A stretch of DNA of 23,363 nucleotides, taken from contig CAZFJC010000030.1 of assembly GCA_964518765.1 (NCBI GenBank), positions 1-23,363 of the forward strand, read 5' to 3'. The DNA comes from CAZPNX01 sp964518765. GTDB lineage: Bacteria > Edwardsbacteria > AC1 > EtOH8. The notes under the pieces were generated by a model that was not told where the DNA came from, made no database searches, and was given only the letters and a program-made list of their open reading frames with translations. This document shows positions 1 to 8,581 of the stretch, piece by piece. How positions within the stretch are numbered: the first letter of the stretch is position 1; each line of letters starts with the position of its first letter. The translations under genes were made by a program, and so were the position numbers.

Positions 1-552
1 ATGCGCGTCGCCATTCTCAACGGCAACCCGGACCCAGGCAACCTCAGGTTCGACGGCCGGCTCAAGAGCCTGTCCGACCTGCTGCGGGCCAAGAACCATC
101 AGGTGAACCAGCTGACCCTGCGGGCCCTGGACATCGGCTACTGCAACGGCTGCTGGGGCTGCTGGGTGAAGACGCCGGGCCGTTGCGTCAACGAGGACGG
201 GTCGCGGGAGGTCTGCCGGGCCTGGGTGAACTCGGACCTGGTGTTGCTGGCCTCGCCCCTGCGGATGGGCTTCGTCACCTCGCTCCTAAAGGCCGCCCTG
301 GATAAGATCATACCAGTGTCCCTGCCCTACATCGTCATCCACCAGGGCGAGACCCGCCACAGGCCGCGCTATCGGACGACACCCAAGCTGGCGGCCCTGC
401 TGGAGAGGGAGGAGAACACCGACCCCGAGGATCTGGGGATCGTAGAGGAAACATTCCGGAGAAACGCCCTGAACTTCAGGACCAAGTATTGCTTCACCCG
501 GTACCTGGATGATCCGGTGGAGGAGGTGGCCGATGCGGTTGACCGTGTTTAA
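1..552 (+). CDS. Flavodoxin-fold NAD(P)H oxidoreductase, iron-sulfur flavoprotein-like
   Basis: The 183-residue protein starts with the beta-strand and phosphate-loop pattern of the NADPH-dependent FMN reductase/flavodoxin fold (VAILNGNP at residues 3-10). A second fold motif, LLASPLRMGFVTSLLKAALD, lies near residue 82. Four cysteines at 48, 51, 54 and 62 fit CX2CX2CX7C, the compact motif that binds a 4Fe-4S cluster in archaeal and bacterial iron-sulfur flavoproteins (Isf). I infer a cytoplasmic FMN- and cluster-binding electron-transfer protein; the natural partner is unknown. The ATG is the first base of the window, so an upstream start cannot be excluded, but the fold begins normally here. 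The last 20 bases overlap the next flavodoxin-fold gene, which suggests co-translation and perhaps a joint function. Confidence 0.8.
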   Translation: MRVAILNGNPDPGNLRFDGRLKSLSDLLRAKNHQVNQLTLRALDIGYCNGCWGCWVKTPGRCVNEDGSREVCRAWVNSDLVLLASPLRMGFVTSLLKAALDKIIPVSLPYIVIHQGETRHRPRYRTTPKLAALLEREENTDPEDLGIVEETFRRNALNFRTKYCFTRYLDDPVEEVADAVDRV

Positions 553-1204
553 CGGCTCGCCGCGCGGGGCGGCCGGCAACACCGCCCTGATGCTGGAGCA
601 ATTCCTGGCCGGGTTCGAATCGGTTCCAGGAAACAGCTCGGAGACCTGTCTGCTATGCCGCGTCCAGGAGCGGAACGAACACCTCAAGGCCTTCGGCCAG
701 GCCGAACAGGCTTTGCTGGCCTTCCCGCTCTACGTGGACTCCATGCCGGCCGCGGTCAAGGCCTTCATCGAGGGGCTGGAGCCGTTCTGCGGACGGCCGG
801 ACAACCCCGGCTTGCTGTTCCTGGTGCACTCCGGCTTCACCGGGGCGGCCCACTCGCGGGCGGTGGAGCGCTACCTGGTCAAGCTGGCAAGAAGGCTGGG
901 GTGCGCCTGCCACGGGGTCATCATCAAGCCGGGGTCGGAGGGGGTGCGCCACATGCCGCCGGCCATAAATCGGGTTCTTTACGGACGGCTTCGTCTGCTG
1001 GGGGAGGGCTTCGGAAGCCAAAGGAGGCTGGAACCGAAAATCCTTCGCCAGCTGGCCGGGCCCGAAAGGCCGGGACCTCTGTGGATCGCCAAGTACTCGG
1101 CCATGAGCCTGCTGGGGCTCACCGACAAGTACTGGGACCGGATGCTCAAGAGGAACGGAGCTTACGATAAGAGATACGACCAACCCTATCGAAACAGCAA
1201 ATAG
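533..1204 (+). CDS. Flavodoxin-fold NAD(P)H-dependent oxidoreductase
   Basis: This 223-residue protein opens with MRLTVFNGSPRGAAGNT, the FMN phosphate-binding loop of the NADPH-dependent FMN reductase family. It continues with the usual second motif, LLAFPLYVDSMPAAVKAFIE, near residue 62. The start at 533 is chosen because the flavodoxin strand begins there and a purine-rich AGGAGG sits about 6 bases upstream; the frame also opens at 509, but those eight residues look unrelated. It lacks the cysteine cluster of its upstream neighbour, so it is probably a plain flavoprotein. The two genes overlap by 20 bases and probably form a two-gene unit. The region after residue 140 is lysine/arginine rich and not typical of the small azoreductase-like members. 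The substrate is unknown. Confidence 0.75.
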   Translation: MRLTVFNGSPRGAAGNTALMLEQFLAGFESVPGNSSETCLLCRVQERNEHLKAFGQAEQALLAFPLYVDSMPAAVKAFIEGLEPFCGRPDNPGLLFLVHSGFTGAAHSRAVERYLVKLARRLGCACHGVIIKPGSEGVRHMPPAINRVLYGRLRLLGEGFGSQRRLEPKILRQLAGPERPGPLWIAKYSAMSLLGLTDKYWDRMLKRNGAYDKRYDQPYRNSK

Positions 1205-1216
1205 AATCGCCAGGCC

Positions 1217-1930
1217 ATGTATAGAACCATAGTTATTCTAGCCGCCCTTTTATTTTCGGGCGCCAGCGCCCCGGCTCAGCCGGCCGATCCCTGCATGGAC
1301 TACCTGAGGAATCCCAGCCCGGAGGGCTACCGAGCAGCTCGGGCCCACCTGGACTCTGTTCTATCTAAAAATAGTGGAGACCGAAAGGCCTTGCTCTACT
1401 CGGCCTTCGTGGACCAGGCCAACCTGATGGCCCAGATAGACCGGCTCTACGACCTGAGGGATTCACTCGAGGGCAAGCAACTGTTCGGATTGGCCAACCT
1501 GATGCTGGAGATGGGGGATTTTCGACGTTCGGTCGATCTATATCAGAGACTCAATCTTCAATTGCCCAAGTGGTCATGTCCCTGGCGGCACAAGGGCGAG
1601 GCCCTCTACCGGCTGGGAAAGCTGGCCGAGGCCGAGCAGGCCCTTCAAAAGGCGGTGGAGACCAGGGCCACCCACTACGATGCCTGGGTATGGCTGGCCA
1701 GGGTCCAGAAGGATTTGGGCAAGCGACGGGAGGCCCTGGCCTCGATCAAAAAGGCCTTCGAGAACAAAGGAAAGGATTCGGAGAGCCCGGACCAGGAGGT
1801 GGCGGCTGGCGAGGACGTGAAGCTGCTTGAGGAGATACTGATGCTAAACGGGGTCAAGCCGGGGAAGCTGGCCAAGGAGAGGGAGAGGATAATAGGCCTA
1901 GGCAAAAAGGGCGAAGGGAAAAGCGAATGA
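1217..1930 (+). CDS. Secreted TPR-repeat protein
   Basis: A 237-residue protein with an N-terminal hydrophobic signal segment (residues 3-20, ending in an Ala-rich stretch before QPADPC) and a helical body. Tetratricopeptide repeats are clearest at about residues 120-190, with the W/G/Y and A-x-x-x-x-A pattern in KGEALYRLGKLAEAEQALQ and the following DAWVWLARVQKDLGKRREAL. The mature protein is probably periplasmic or exported and acts as a protein-binding scaffold; no catalytic motif is visible. The C-terminal 40 residues are charged and likely helical. Its TGA overlaps the ATG of purH (ATGA), so the two are translationally coupled even though their functions appear unrelated. Confidence 0.75.
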   Translation: MYRTIVILAALLFSGASAPAQPADPCMDYLRNPSPEGYRAARAHLDSVLSKNSGDRKALLYSAFVDQANLMAQIDRLYDLRDSLEGKQLFGLANLMLEMGDFRRSVDLYQRLNLQLPKWSCPWRHKGEALYRLGKLAEAEQALQKAVETRATHYDAWVWLARVQKDLGKRREALASIKKAFENKGKDSESPDQEVAAGEDVKLLEEILMLNGVKPGKLAKERERIIGLGKKGEGKSE

Positions 1931-3498
1931 CCCCACAGAAGCTGGTCAGACGCGCCATCATCTCGGTCTACGACAAGGCCGGGGTCGAGGAGTTCGTCCG
2001 GGACCTGGCATCCCTGGGGTTCGAGATCGTCTCCTCGGGCGGCACCGCCCGGTTCCTTCGGGGCCGGGGGCTTACGGTGACCGATGTCGAGCAGGTGACC
2101 GGTTTCCCGGAGATGCTGGACGGCCGGGTGAAGACCCTGCATCCCAAGATACACGGCGGAATCCTGGCCAGGCGCGAGGTGCCAGACCATCTGGCCCAGC
2201 TGGAGAAGCATTCCATAATACCTATAGATGTGGTGGCGGTCAACCTCTATCCCTTCGCCGAGGTCAGGCGCAAGCCCGGGGCCACCGAGGAGGAGATATT
2301 CGAGAACATCGACATCGGCGGGCCGTCTCTGGTGCGCTCGGCGGCCAAGAACCACCAGGCGGTGGCGGTGGCCACCCGGCCCGAGCACTATAAACTAATT
2401 GTTGACGACCTGAGGAAACTGGGCGAGGTCAGCCTGGCCGTTAAACGGGAGCTGGCCCGACAGGCCTTCAAGCTGTGCTCGGAGTACGACGCTGAGATCG
2501 CCGGGTACTTTTCGGGCGACCGGGCGGCCGGCGAGATCCTGCCCTCGAGCCTGAGGTTGGAACTGGAAAGGCACCAGACCCTGCGCTACGGGGAGAACCC
2601 GCACCAGGAGGCCGGCTTCTACCTTTTGGCCGGTTCTGCGGCGCCGTTCCGCCAGCTCCACGGCAAGGAGATCTCCTACAACAACATCCTGGATATGTCG
2701 GCCGCCTGGGACCTGGTATCGGAATACGGCCGGCCGGCCTGCGCCATCGTCAAGCACACCAACCCCTGCGGGCTGGCCGAGGCCGATAGCTTGCTGAAGG
2801 CCTACCTGCTGGCCTGCGAGAGCGAGCTGCCGCCGGGTCCGACCTCGCGCTTCGGGGGCATCATCGCCTGCAACCGGCCGCTGGATATGGAGACGGCCAT
2901 GCAGATCATCGCCCCGGGCAGCTTCTACGAGGTGATCGTCGCCCCCGGCTTCTTCGACGACGTGGGGGCGCTGTTCTCCGGGCGCAAGGGCTGGGGGCAG
3001 AACGTTCGCCTGGTGCAGGTGGACCGGCAGCATTGGCGGCGGCCGTACGTCCTGCGCTCGGCGGCCGGCGGCCTTTTGGCCCAGGCCCCGGACGAGGCCA
3101 CGGCCGAGGCCGACAAGCTGGAGCTGGCCGCCGGGCCCAAGCCGCCCAAGAATCTATTCGACGATCTGCTCTTCGCCTTCAAAGCTGTCAAACACATCAA
3201 ATCCAACGCCATCGCCGTGGCCAAGGAAGGCCAACTGATCGGGGTCGGGGCCGGCCAGATGAACCGTCTGGCCTCGGTGCGGCTGGCTCTGGGGATGGCC
3301 GGGGACCGGGCCCGGGGCGCGGCCCTGGCCTCGGACGGGTTCTTCCCCTTCGCCGACAATATCGAGGAGGCGGCCGCGGCCGGCATCGCCGCCGTCATCC
3401 AGCCGGGCGGCTCGGTCAAGGACGCCGAGGTAGTCAAGCGGGCCGGGGAGCTGGGGGTGGCCATGGTGCTGGCCGGGGTGAGGCACTTCAGGCATTAG
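1927..3498 (+). CDS. purH: Bifunctional AICAR transformylase/IMP cyclohydrolase
   Basis: Full-length PurH (523 residues), catalysing the last two steps of de novo purine synthesis: formyl transfer from 10-formyl-THF to AICAR, then cyclisation of FAICAR to IMP. The N-terminal MGS-like cyclohydrolase domain (about 1-200) shows ISVYDKAGV, SSGGTARFL, DGRVKTLHPKIHGG and NLYPF. The transformylase domain carries RYGENPHQ, the catalytic KHTNPCG (Lys276-His277), FGGIIACNRPLD and the C-terminal SDGFFPFADNIE and IQPGGSVKD motifs. The family usually reads SAFGGIIA where this protein has SRFGGIIA, a conservative-looking change next to the motif. The start overlaps the stop of the TPR gene. GlyA, encoded about 15 kb downstream, supports the one-carbon pool that this enzyme uses. 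Confidence 0.97.
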   Translation: MTPQKLVRRAIISVYDKAGVEEFVRDLASLGFEIVSSGGTARFLRGRGLTVTDVEQVTGFPEMLDGRVKTLHPKIHGGILARREVPDHLAQLEKHSIIPIDVVAVNLYPFAEVRRKPGATEEEIFENIDIGGPSLVRSAAKNHQAVAVATRPEHYKLIVDDLRKLGEVSLAVKRELARQAFKLCSEYDAEIAGYFSGDRAAGEILPSSLRLELERHQTLRYGENPHQEAGFYLLAGSAAPFRQLHGKEISYNNILDMSAAWDLVSEYGRPACAIVKHTNPCGLAEADSLLKAYLLACESELPPGPTSRFGGIIACNRPLDMETAMQIIAPGSFYEVIVAPGFFDDVGALFSGRKGWGQNVRLVQVDRQHWRRPYVLRSAAGGLLAQAPDEATAEADKLELAAGPKPPKNLFDDLLFAFKAVKHIKSNAIAVAKEGQLIGVGAGQMNRLASVRLALGMAGDRARGAALASDGFFPFADNIEEAAAAGIAAVIQPGGSVKDAEVVKRAGELGVAMVLAGVRHFRH

Positions 3499-3509
3499 GA
3501 TTTCCGGCG

Positions 3510-3866
3510 ATGAATAAAACAGTGTCGTTGGTTCTCTCGGTTTTATTGTTGTTATACGCGCAGGGACCATTGTCAGCCCAGAAAAGCATTATAAAGAAGG
3601 ATAATAGCTTAAGATCCATCCAAGCTTCTACCGGAGAAGACAGTTTAGATATAGATACAATAGCTATAGGGACTAAGGAAAACACGAACGCGAAAGTCGA
3701 TTCTCTTACGCAGGACAAGGGAAAACAGGAAAAGGCGGAAAAACGGGAGCATATCGACCCGGAACTGAAAAGGGAAAAAAGGACAGCTCTTGTAATCGGA
3801 ATAGTATTCGGATTGGTTATCCTGGCGCTTTATCTCATTCCCCTTGGATTTTCGGGTTACTCTTAA
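3510..3866 (+). CDS. Small AT-rich signal-peptide and membrane-anchored protein
   Basis: I do not recognise this 118-residue protein. It begins with a signal-like hydrophobic segment (residues 5-20, ending PLSAQ). A polar, Lys/Asp/Glu-rich middle follows, with many Ser and Thr. A single strong transmembrane helix lies at about residues 90-112 (ALVIGIVFGLVILALYLIP), leaving a very short C-terminal tail. It probably crosses or anchors in the cytoplasmic membrane with its charged middle outside. Base composition is visibly more AT-rich than purH before it and the HEAT gene after it, and codon choice differs (many ATA, TTA and AAA codons), which suggests recent acquisition or weak selection. It starts 11 bases after the purH stop and is followed by 90 bases without a clear gene. 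Confidence 0.6.
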   Translation: MNKTVSLVLSVLLLLYAQGPLSAQKSIIKKDNSLRSIQASTGEDSLDIDTIAIGTKENTNAKVDSLTQDKGKQEKAEKREHIDPELKREKRTALVIGIVFGLVILALYLIPLGFSGYS

Positions 3867-3956
3867 GATAAACATATCAGGCGATGATGGCCTTATCCCG
3901 AAAAGAGCGACCTGGAAAGCATTTGAGCAATCAGACATCATTCAGGTTGTGACGAC

Positions 3957-6161
3957 ATGGCGACCATAGCACCCATGCTGATGACCCGGCTGGTGGGCCA
4001 GCTGACCGGCGCCCTGCGCAACCTCAAGGTCTACCCGGCCACCCACGCCACCTCGCAGAAGCTGTTCGAGTCGGCCTTGAACCTGATCCGCGAGGCCATG
4101 GGCGGCGAGACCACCCTGTCCTTCAGCCTAGCCGGAAACATCCTGCTGATAAACGACAAACCGGTGCCCGACTCCAAACGCGACGTCTTCGCCAACTTCA
4201 TCTCGGAGCTGGGCAAGCGGAGCATCGGGATGCTGGTCTTCCGCCAGGGGCTGGACCGCGATCAGGTGCAGGCCTTTTTTGAGATAATGGCCCAGGACGT
4301 AGAGCAGGTAAAGTCCCAGGGCGGGGTGGCCGCCCTGCTGGCCATGCGCGGCATCTCCAACATCCAGGTGGCCGGCATCTCCTACGGGGGGAGCGGAGGA
4401 GGCGGCATGGACGGCGTGCCCGGGGCCGGCCCGGGGGTCGGGGGCGGGTCGGCCGGGGCAGGACGCCCCCAGTCCTTGGAGTCGGCCCTGCCCGAGCAGC
4501 TGATCGCCATGCTGCGCAGCGATCCCCAGATAGTCACCGAGATGCTGCTCAAGGGGGCAGTGGCCATGGGCGAAAACGAAGAGGGCCGCGAGAGGCTGCT
4601 AGGTGAGCTGGACCGGATCCTGGCCGTCTCCAAGGCTGGGGGCGGTGGCGACTACATCTCGCAGATGGCCAACGTGCTCGGCTCCATGGTCGAGGCCCAG
4701 GGCCAGTGGGTGACCCAGGTTAAGCTGGACAACCCGGAGTGGCGCGATGTCATCCGCGAGCTGCTGGACGGATACAGCGACGAGAAGCTGGCCAAGCTGA
4801 TCGGCGACAAGGCCGAGGTCCTGGCCATCGAGATCAAGGACGATCTGGTGCTGGTGGAGAAGCTTAAGGCCATGCTGTTTGCGGTGCCGGTGCCCCCGGA
4901 ACGGCGGGAGGCGGTCTACCCCCTGCTGCAGCCCAGGCTCCGCAAGTACGGGCTGTCCCAGGAGGACTGCGACTTCGTTTTCGGCAAGGTGATCGACGCC
5001 CATCCGGTGCTGGAGCAATACCTGGGCGACCTGCGGAACAGGCCGGCCGAGGAGATGCTGGGGGAGCAGGGCTTCCGCACCCTGCGCTGGCTGGTGAGAA
5101 GGGCCGAGGGCTGCGGGCCGGCCTTCGAGGGCTTCCTCGGGCTGATGGCCAACCCCGACTCCAAGGTGCGGGGGGCGGCCCTGGGCCGCGGCGCCGACAT
5201 CCTCCCCGACCTGTTGTCAATGGAGCGGTTCGACCTGGTGGAGAGGCTGATCGACGGGCTTAGCCTGCGGCTGCGCCAGGAGATAGACGCCAGCCACTAT
5301 CCCTGGGTGTTGGGGACGCTGGAGAGGATCGCCGAAGAGCTGCGCATCCGGGAAAAGCATGCCCTGGCCTCGCGCATCAGCGGCAACCTGGCCGAGCTGC
5401 TGATGCTGCTGTCGGACAAGCCGGTGGCCAAGGATATGGTACGCATCCTCTCCAAGATAGGGGACGACACCGCCCTCCAAACCTTTGTCCAGGCGCTGCT
5501 CAAGGAGCCGTTGTTCGAACTGGTGGCCGATGAGCTGGCCATCAAGGGCGAGCAGGCCATACCCTACCTGCTGGGGGCGGTCAAGGAGAGCGAAGACAAG
5601 ACCATGCGCTTCAAGACCATGTACATTCTGAACAAGATCGGGCCGTCGGTCGAGGAACATATCATCAGGGCCCTGGCCGACGACCGCTGGTTCGTCAGAC
5701 GCAACATGTGCATTATTCTAGGGCAGGTGGGGGGCGAGGCCTCGCTGCCGGCCCTGGGCGGGCTGCTGGAGGACAAGGAGCCTCGGGTGAGGATCGAGGC
5801 CCTGCGATCCATGAACAAAATCGGCGGCCAGGCCTGCGAGCCATGGGCCATTAAGGCCATCCACGACAAGGACCCCGAGGTCAAGAAGGAGGCCCTGACC
5901 CTGCTGGGACAGATCGGGGGCGAGGCCTCGGTCGACGGGCTGTGCGAGCTGTACCTGAAGAAGGACATCCTGGGCCGCACCGAGAGCAACGAGGTCAAAA
6001 GGCAGATAATACAGGCCCTGGGGGGGATCGGCACCAAGAGCGCCGCCGCCTTCCTGATGAAGGTGGCCAAGGACAGGGACCAGGAGTTGGCCGGCGCGGC
6101 CGTCAAAACCCTCCAGGAGCTGATGAAGAAGATGAAATCACAGGAAGCCGCCAAGACATGA
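3957..6161 (+). CDS. HEAT-repeat scaffold protein with glycine-rich linker
   Basis: A 734-residue protein in three parts. Residues 1-140 form a mixed alpha/beta N-terminal domain (LKVYPATHATSQKLFESAL, then a short beta pair around LSFSLAGNILLINDKPV). Residues 143-170 are an extended Gly-rich linker. The rest is almost all helical, with HEAT/Armadillo-type repeats clearest from about 530 to the end, where repeats spaced 30-35 residues carry the D-x-x-x-V-R/K-x-x-A-x-x-x-L-x-x-I/L-G pattern. HEAT repeats bind proteins, so a cytoplasmic scaffold is the safest inference; no catalytic motif is visible. No signal peptide is seen. Its stop overlaps the guaA start (ATGA), implying coupled translation. 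The G-rich DNA around 4385-4470 encodes the linker and is not a separate repeat element. Confidence 0.8.
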   Translation: MATIAPMLMTRLVGQLTGALRNLKVYPATHATSQKLFESALNLIREAMGGETTLSFSLAGNILLINDKPVPDSKRDVFANFISELGKRSIGMLVFRQGLDRDQVQAFFEIMAQDVEQVKSQGGVAALLAMRGISNIQVAGISYGGSGGGGMDGVPGAGPGVGGGSAGAGRPQSLESALPEQLIAMLRSDPQIVTEMLLKGAVAMGENEEGRERLLGELDRILAVSKAGGGGDYISQMANVLGSMVEAQGQWVTQVKLDNPEWRDVIRELLDGYSDEKLAKLIGDKAEVLAIEIKDDLVLVEKLKAMLFAVPVPPERREAVYPLLQPRLRKYGLSQEDCDFVFGKVIDAHPVLEQYLGDLRNRPAEEMLGEQGFRTLRWLVRRAEGCGPAFEGFLGLMANPDSKVRGAALGRGADILPDLLSMERFDLVERLIDGLSLRLRQEIDASHYPWVLGTLERIAEELRIREKHALASRISGNLAELLMLLSDKPVAKDMVRILSKIGDDTALQTFVQALLKEPLFELVADELAIKGEQAIPYLLGAVKESEDKTMRFKTMYILNKIGPSVEEHIIRALADDRWFVRRNMCIILGQVGGEASLPALGGLLEDKEPRVRIEALRSMNKIGGQACEPWAIKAIHDKDPEVKKEALTLLGQIGGEASVDGLCELYLKKDILGRTESNEVKRQIIQALGGIGTKSAAAFLMKVAKDRDQELAGAAVKTLQELMKKMKSQEAAKT

Positions 6162-7735
6162 TCCAAAATCCTTTCGCCGACAACAGAACCGAGGGACGGC
6201 TGGACGCCATTATCATAGTCGACTTCGGGTCCCAGTACACCCAGATCATTGCCCGGAAGATCCGGGAGCAGAGGGTCTACTGCCGCATCCACTCCTGCCA
6301 CGAGCCGCTGAGCCGGATGCTGGAGTCGCAGCCCAAGGGGATCATCCTCTCCGGGGGGCCCTCAAGCGTCTACGACAAGGGGGCTCCCTCGGTCGACCGG
6401 GCACTGCTGATGGCCGGGGTGCCGGTGCTGGGGATCTGCTACGGCATGCAGCTGATGGCCCGGCTGCTGGGCGGGAAGGTCAAGCGCAGCCCCAAGAGGG
6501 AGTATGGCAAAGCCTTTCTGGAGCTGACCGCCCAGTCCCCGCTGCTGGCCGGGGTGCCCCGGGAAACACAGGTGTGGATGAGCCACGGCGACTGCGTGGA
6601 GCGCCTGCCCGACCAGTTCCGGACGGTGGCCACCACCGACAACTGCCGGTCGGCGGCCATGGCCGACGAGGCCCGCCGTCTCTACGGGCTGCAGTTCCAC
6701 CCCGAGGTGGTCCACACCGAGCGCGGCGAGCAGATACTGCGCAACTTCGTGGTCTCCATCTGCGGGGCCCGGGCCCAGTGGACCATGGAGTCCATCATCC
6801 AGCAGAAGGAGGCCGAGGTCCGCTCCCTGGTTGGCGACAAGCGGGTGGTGCTGGGCCTGTCGGGCGGGGTGGACTCCTCGGTGGCCGCCATGCTGCTGCA
6901 TCGGGCGGTGGGCCGCCAGCTGACCTGCATCTTCGTGGACAATGGCCTGCTGCGGATGCACGAGGCCGACGAGGTGCGCAAGGTCTTCCAGCGCCAGTTC
7001 AAGATACCGTTGGTCTCGGTGGACGCCGCCGACCAGTTCTATCGGAAGCTGCAGGGGGTGGCCGACCCGGAGAAGAAGAGGAAAATCATCGGCCGTGAGT
7101 TCATCGAGGCCTTTGCCCGGGCCGCCCGGAAGCTGGGCCGGGTGGACTTCCTGGCCCAGGGCACCATCTACCCGGATGTCATCGAGTCCACCTCCTATAA
7201 GGGACCCTCGGCCACCATCAAGAGCCATCACAACGTCGGTGGCCTGCCGCAGAACATGCGCCGCCTAAGGCTGGTGGAGCCTCTCCGGGAGCTGTTCAAG
7301 GATGAGGTGCGCCAGCTGGGGCTCAAGCTGGGCCTGCCCTGGGAGATGGTGATGCGGCACCCCTTCCCTGGCCCGGGGCTGGCGGTGCGCATCATCGGTG
7401 AGGTCACCCCGGAGCGCTGCAAGCTGCTGCGGTCGGCCGACCGCATCTTTATCGAGGAGATCCGCAACGCCGGGTGGTACGAGCGCACCTCCCAGGCCTT
7501 CGCCGTGCTGCTGCCGGTGAGGACGGTAGGGGTGATGGGCGACCAGCGCACCTATCAGAATGTCATCGCCCTGCGGGCGGTGAGCACCACCGACTTCATG
7601 ACCGCCTCCTGGACCCGGTTGCCCGAGGAGCTGCTGTCCCGGGTGTCCACCCGCATCGTCAACGAGGTGGCCGGAGTCAACCGGGTGGTCTACGATATCT
7701 CCACCAAGCCGCCGGCCACCATCGAGTGGGAGTGA
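6158..7735 (+). CDS. guaA: GMP synthase (glutamine-hydrolysing)
   Basis: Full-length GuaA, 525 residues, converting XMP to GMP with ATP and glutamine. The class I glutamine amidotransferase domain (about 15-205) has VDFGSQYTQIIARKIRE, the nucleophile in GICYGMQ (Cys94) and LQFHPEV (His181, Glu183). The ATP-pyrophosphatase domain has the P-loop LGLSGGVDSSV (235-240). The dimerisation domain has the conserved RHPFPGPGLAVRIIGE and ends in the family-typical KPPATIEWE. The start at 6158 is chosen because its ATG overlaps the HEAT-gene stop and gives a normal family length; upstream in-frame sequence lies inside the HEAT gene. Together with purH it covers two steps of guanine nucleotide synthesis; guaB is not in the window. 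Confidence 0.97.
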   Translation: MIQNPFADNRTEGRLDAIIIVDFGSQYTQIIARKIREQRVYCRIHSCHEPLSRMLESQPKGIILSGGPSSVYDKGAPSVDRALLMAGVPVLGICYGMQLMARLLGGKVKRSPKREYGKAFLELTAQSPLLAGVPRETQVWMSHGDCVERLPDQFRTVATTDNCRSAAMADEARRLYGLQFHPEVVHTERGEQILRNFVVSICGARAQWTMESIIQQKEAEVRSLVGDKRVVLGLSGGVDSSVAAMLLHRAVGRQLTCIFVDNGLLRMHEADEVRKVFQRQFKIPLVSVDAADQFYRKLQGVADPEKKRKIIGREFIEAFARAARKLGRVDFLAQGTIYPDVIESTSYKGPSATIKSHHNVGGLPQNMRRLRLVEPLRELFKDEVRQLGLKLGLPWEMVMRHPFPGPGLAVRIIGEVTPERCKLLRSADRIFIEEIRNAGWYERTSQAFAVLLPVRTVGVMGDQRTYQNVIALRAVSTTDFMTASWTRLPEELLSRVSTRIVNEVAGVNRVVYDISTKPPATIEWE

Positions 7736-7894
7736 TCCTTCGGAAATAAGGCAAAGCGTCTGGATCAGGATGACAATTTCGAAAACCGGCATAGGCGCGC
7801 ATCTTACGGCCGGCTTGGGACGACCCCGACGGAAAGCAAGCAAGCGATTACGGCATGAAAAACAGGGGGCAGAGATAAACTAGGGACGGATGAT

Positions 7895-8572
7895 ATGCCC
7901 GATGAATTTCTGAAGGAGGCGGCCGCGCTGGAAAAGCACGGCCATCTGGAGCAGGCCCTGAACTCCTACGGCCGGGCGCTGGAGATCGACCCGAACAATG
8001 CTGAGGCGTGGTGTTCCAAGGGCAGGATCCAGTCGCGGCTGGAGGTCTTCGACGAAGCCCTCAAGTCATTCGAACAGGCCATAGCCTTAAAACCTGACTT
8101 CGCCAGGGCCTGGTGCAATAAGGGCATTGTGCTTCAAGTGCTGGACCGTGACGATGAGGCTCTGGAGGCTCTGGAGCGGGCCATCGGGCTCGATCCCGAC
8201 TGCGTTGAGGCCTGGTACAACAAGGGGCTGGCGTTGCGCGACCTGGGCCGTTTCCAGGAAGCCATGCCCTGCTTCGACAAGATCATCGCCGACCATCCGG
8301 ACAACGTGGACGCCTGGTTCAGCCGGGGCGTCACCCAGCGGCTGATGGGCGACCTGGCCGGCGCCGCCGCTACCCTGGAGAAGGCGGTGGGAATCGATCC
8401 GGACGACGGAGACATTTGGTACGAACTGGCCAAGGTAAAACTGGCCCAGGGCGACGGGGCTGGGGCCGAGGAGGCCCTGGCCAAGTCGGTGGAACAAGAT
8501 GAGGACAACAAATCGCGGGCCCTGGAGGACGAGGAAATGCAGGGGCTGCACGGAAGCGGCGTCTTGAAGTAG
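7895..8572 (+). CDS. Cytoplasmic TPR-repeat protein
   Basis: A 225-residue protein made almost wholly of tetratricopeptide repeats, about five to six in tandem from residue 8 to 190. Successive 34-residue units show the canonical A-W-x-x-K-G...L-x-x-x-x-x-A-L-x-x-x-x-x-A-I-x-L-x-P pattern (for example AWCSKGRIQSRLEVFDEALK and AWYNKGLALRDLGRFQEAM). No signal peptide or membrane segment is present, so it is probably a cytoplasmic protein-protein interaction module. Its stop codon (TAG at 8570) forms part of the Shine-Dalgarno of the butyrate kinase gene that follows, so the two are probably co-expressed. A 159-base gap separates it from guaA; I see no gene in that gap. Confidence 0.85.
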   Translation: MPDEFLKEAAALEKHGHLEQALNSYGRALEIDPNNAEAWCSKGRIQSRLEVFDEALKSFEQAIALKPDFARAWCNKGIVLQVLDRDDEALEALERAIGLDPDCVEAWYNKGLALRDLGRFQEAMPCFDKIIADHPDNVDAWFSRGVTQRLMGDLAGAAATLEKAVGIDPDDGDIWYELAKVKLAQGDGAGAEEALAKSVEQDEDNKSRALEDEEMQGLHGSGVLK

Positions 8573-8576
8573 GAGG
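8571..8576 (+). promoter_or_regulatory. Strong Shine-Dalgarno deciding the long start of butyrate kinase 1
   Basis: AGGAGG lies five bases before the ATG at 8582 and overlaps the TPR gene stop codon. This supports translation of the long form of the downstream kinase, including its lysine-rich tail. The internal ATG at 8825, just before the kinase domain, has no comparable site. Confidence 0.75.
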
Positions 8577-8581
8577 CGGAC

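Noticed and set aside
3505..3887. Eight-base direct repeat GGCGATGA on both sides of the AT-rich orphan gene
   Set aside because: Too short and not clearly outside the gene signals (it includes the start codon on the left). It could suggest target duplication but is weak evidence.
4385..4470. G-rich tandem-looking stretch in the HEAT gene
   Set aside because: It encodes the glycine-rich linker between domains and shows no regular repeat unit at DNA level.
7736..7894. Gap between guaA and the TPR gene
   Set aside because: Checked for small genes, T-run terminators and promoters. Only a weak five-base CCGGC/GCCGG pairing was seen, not enough to call.
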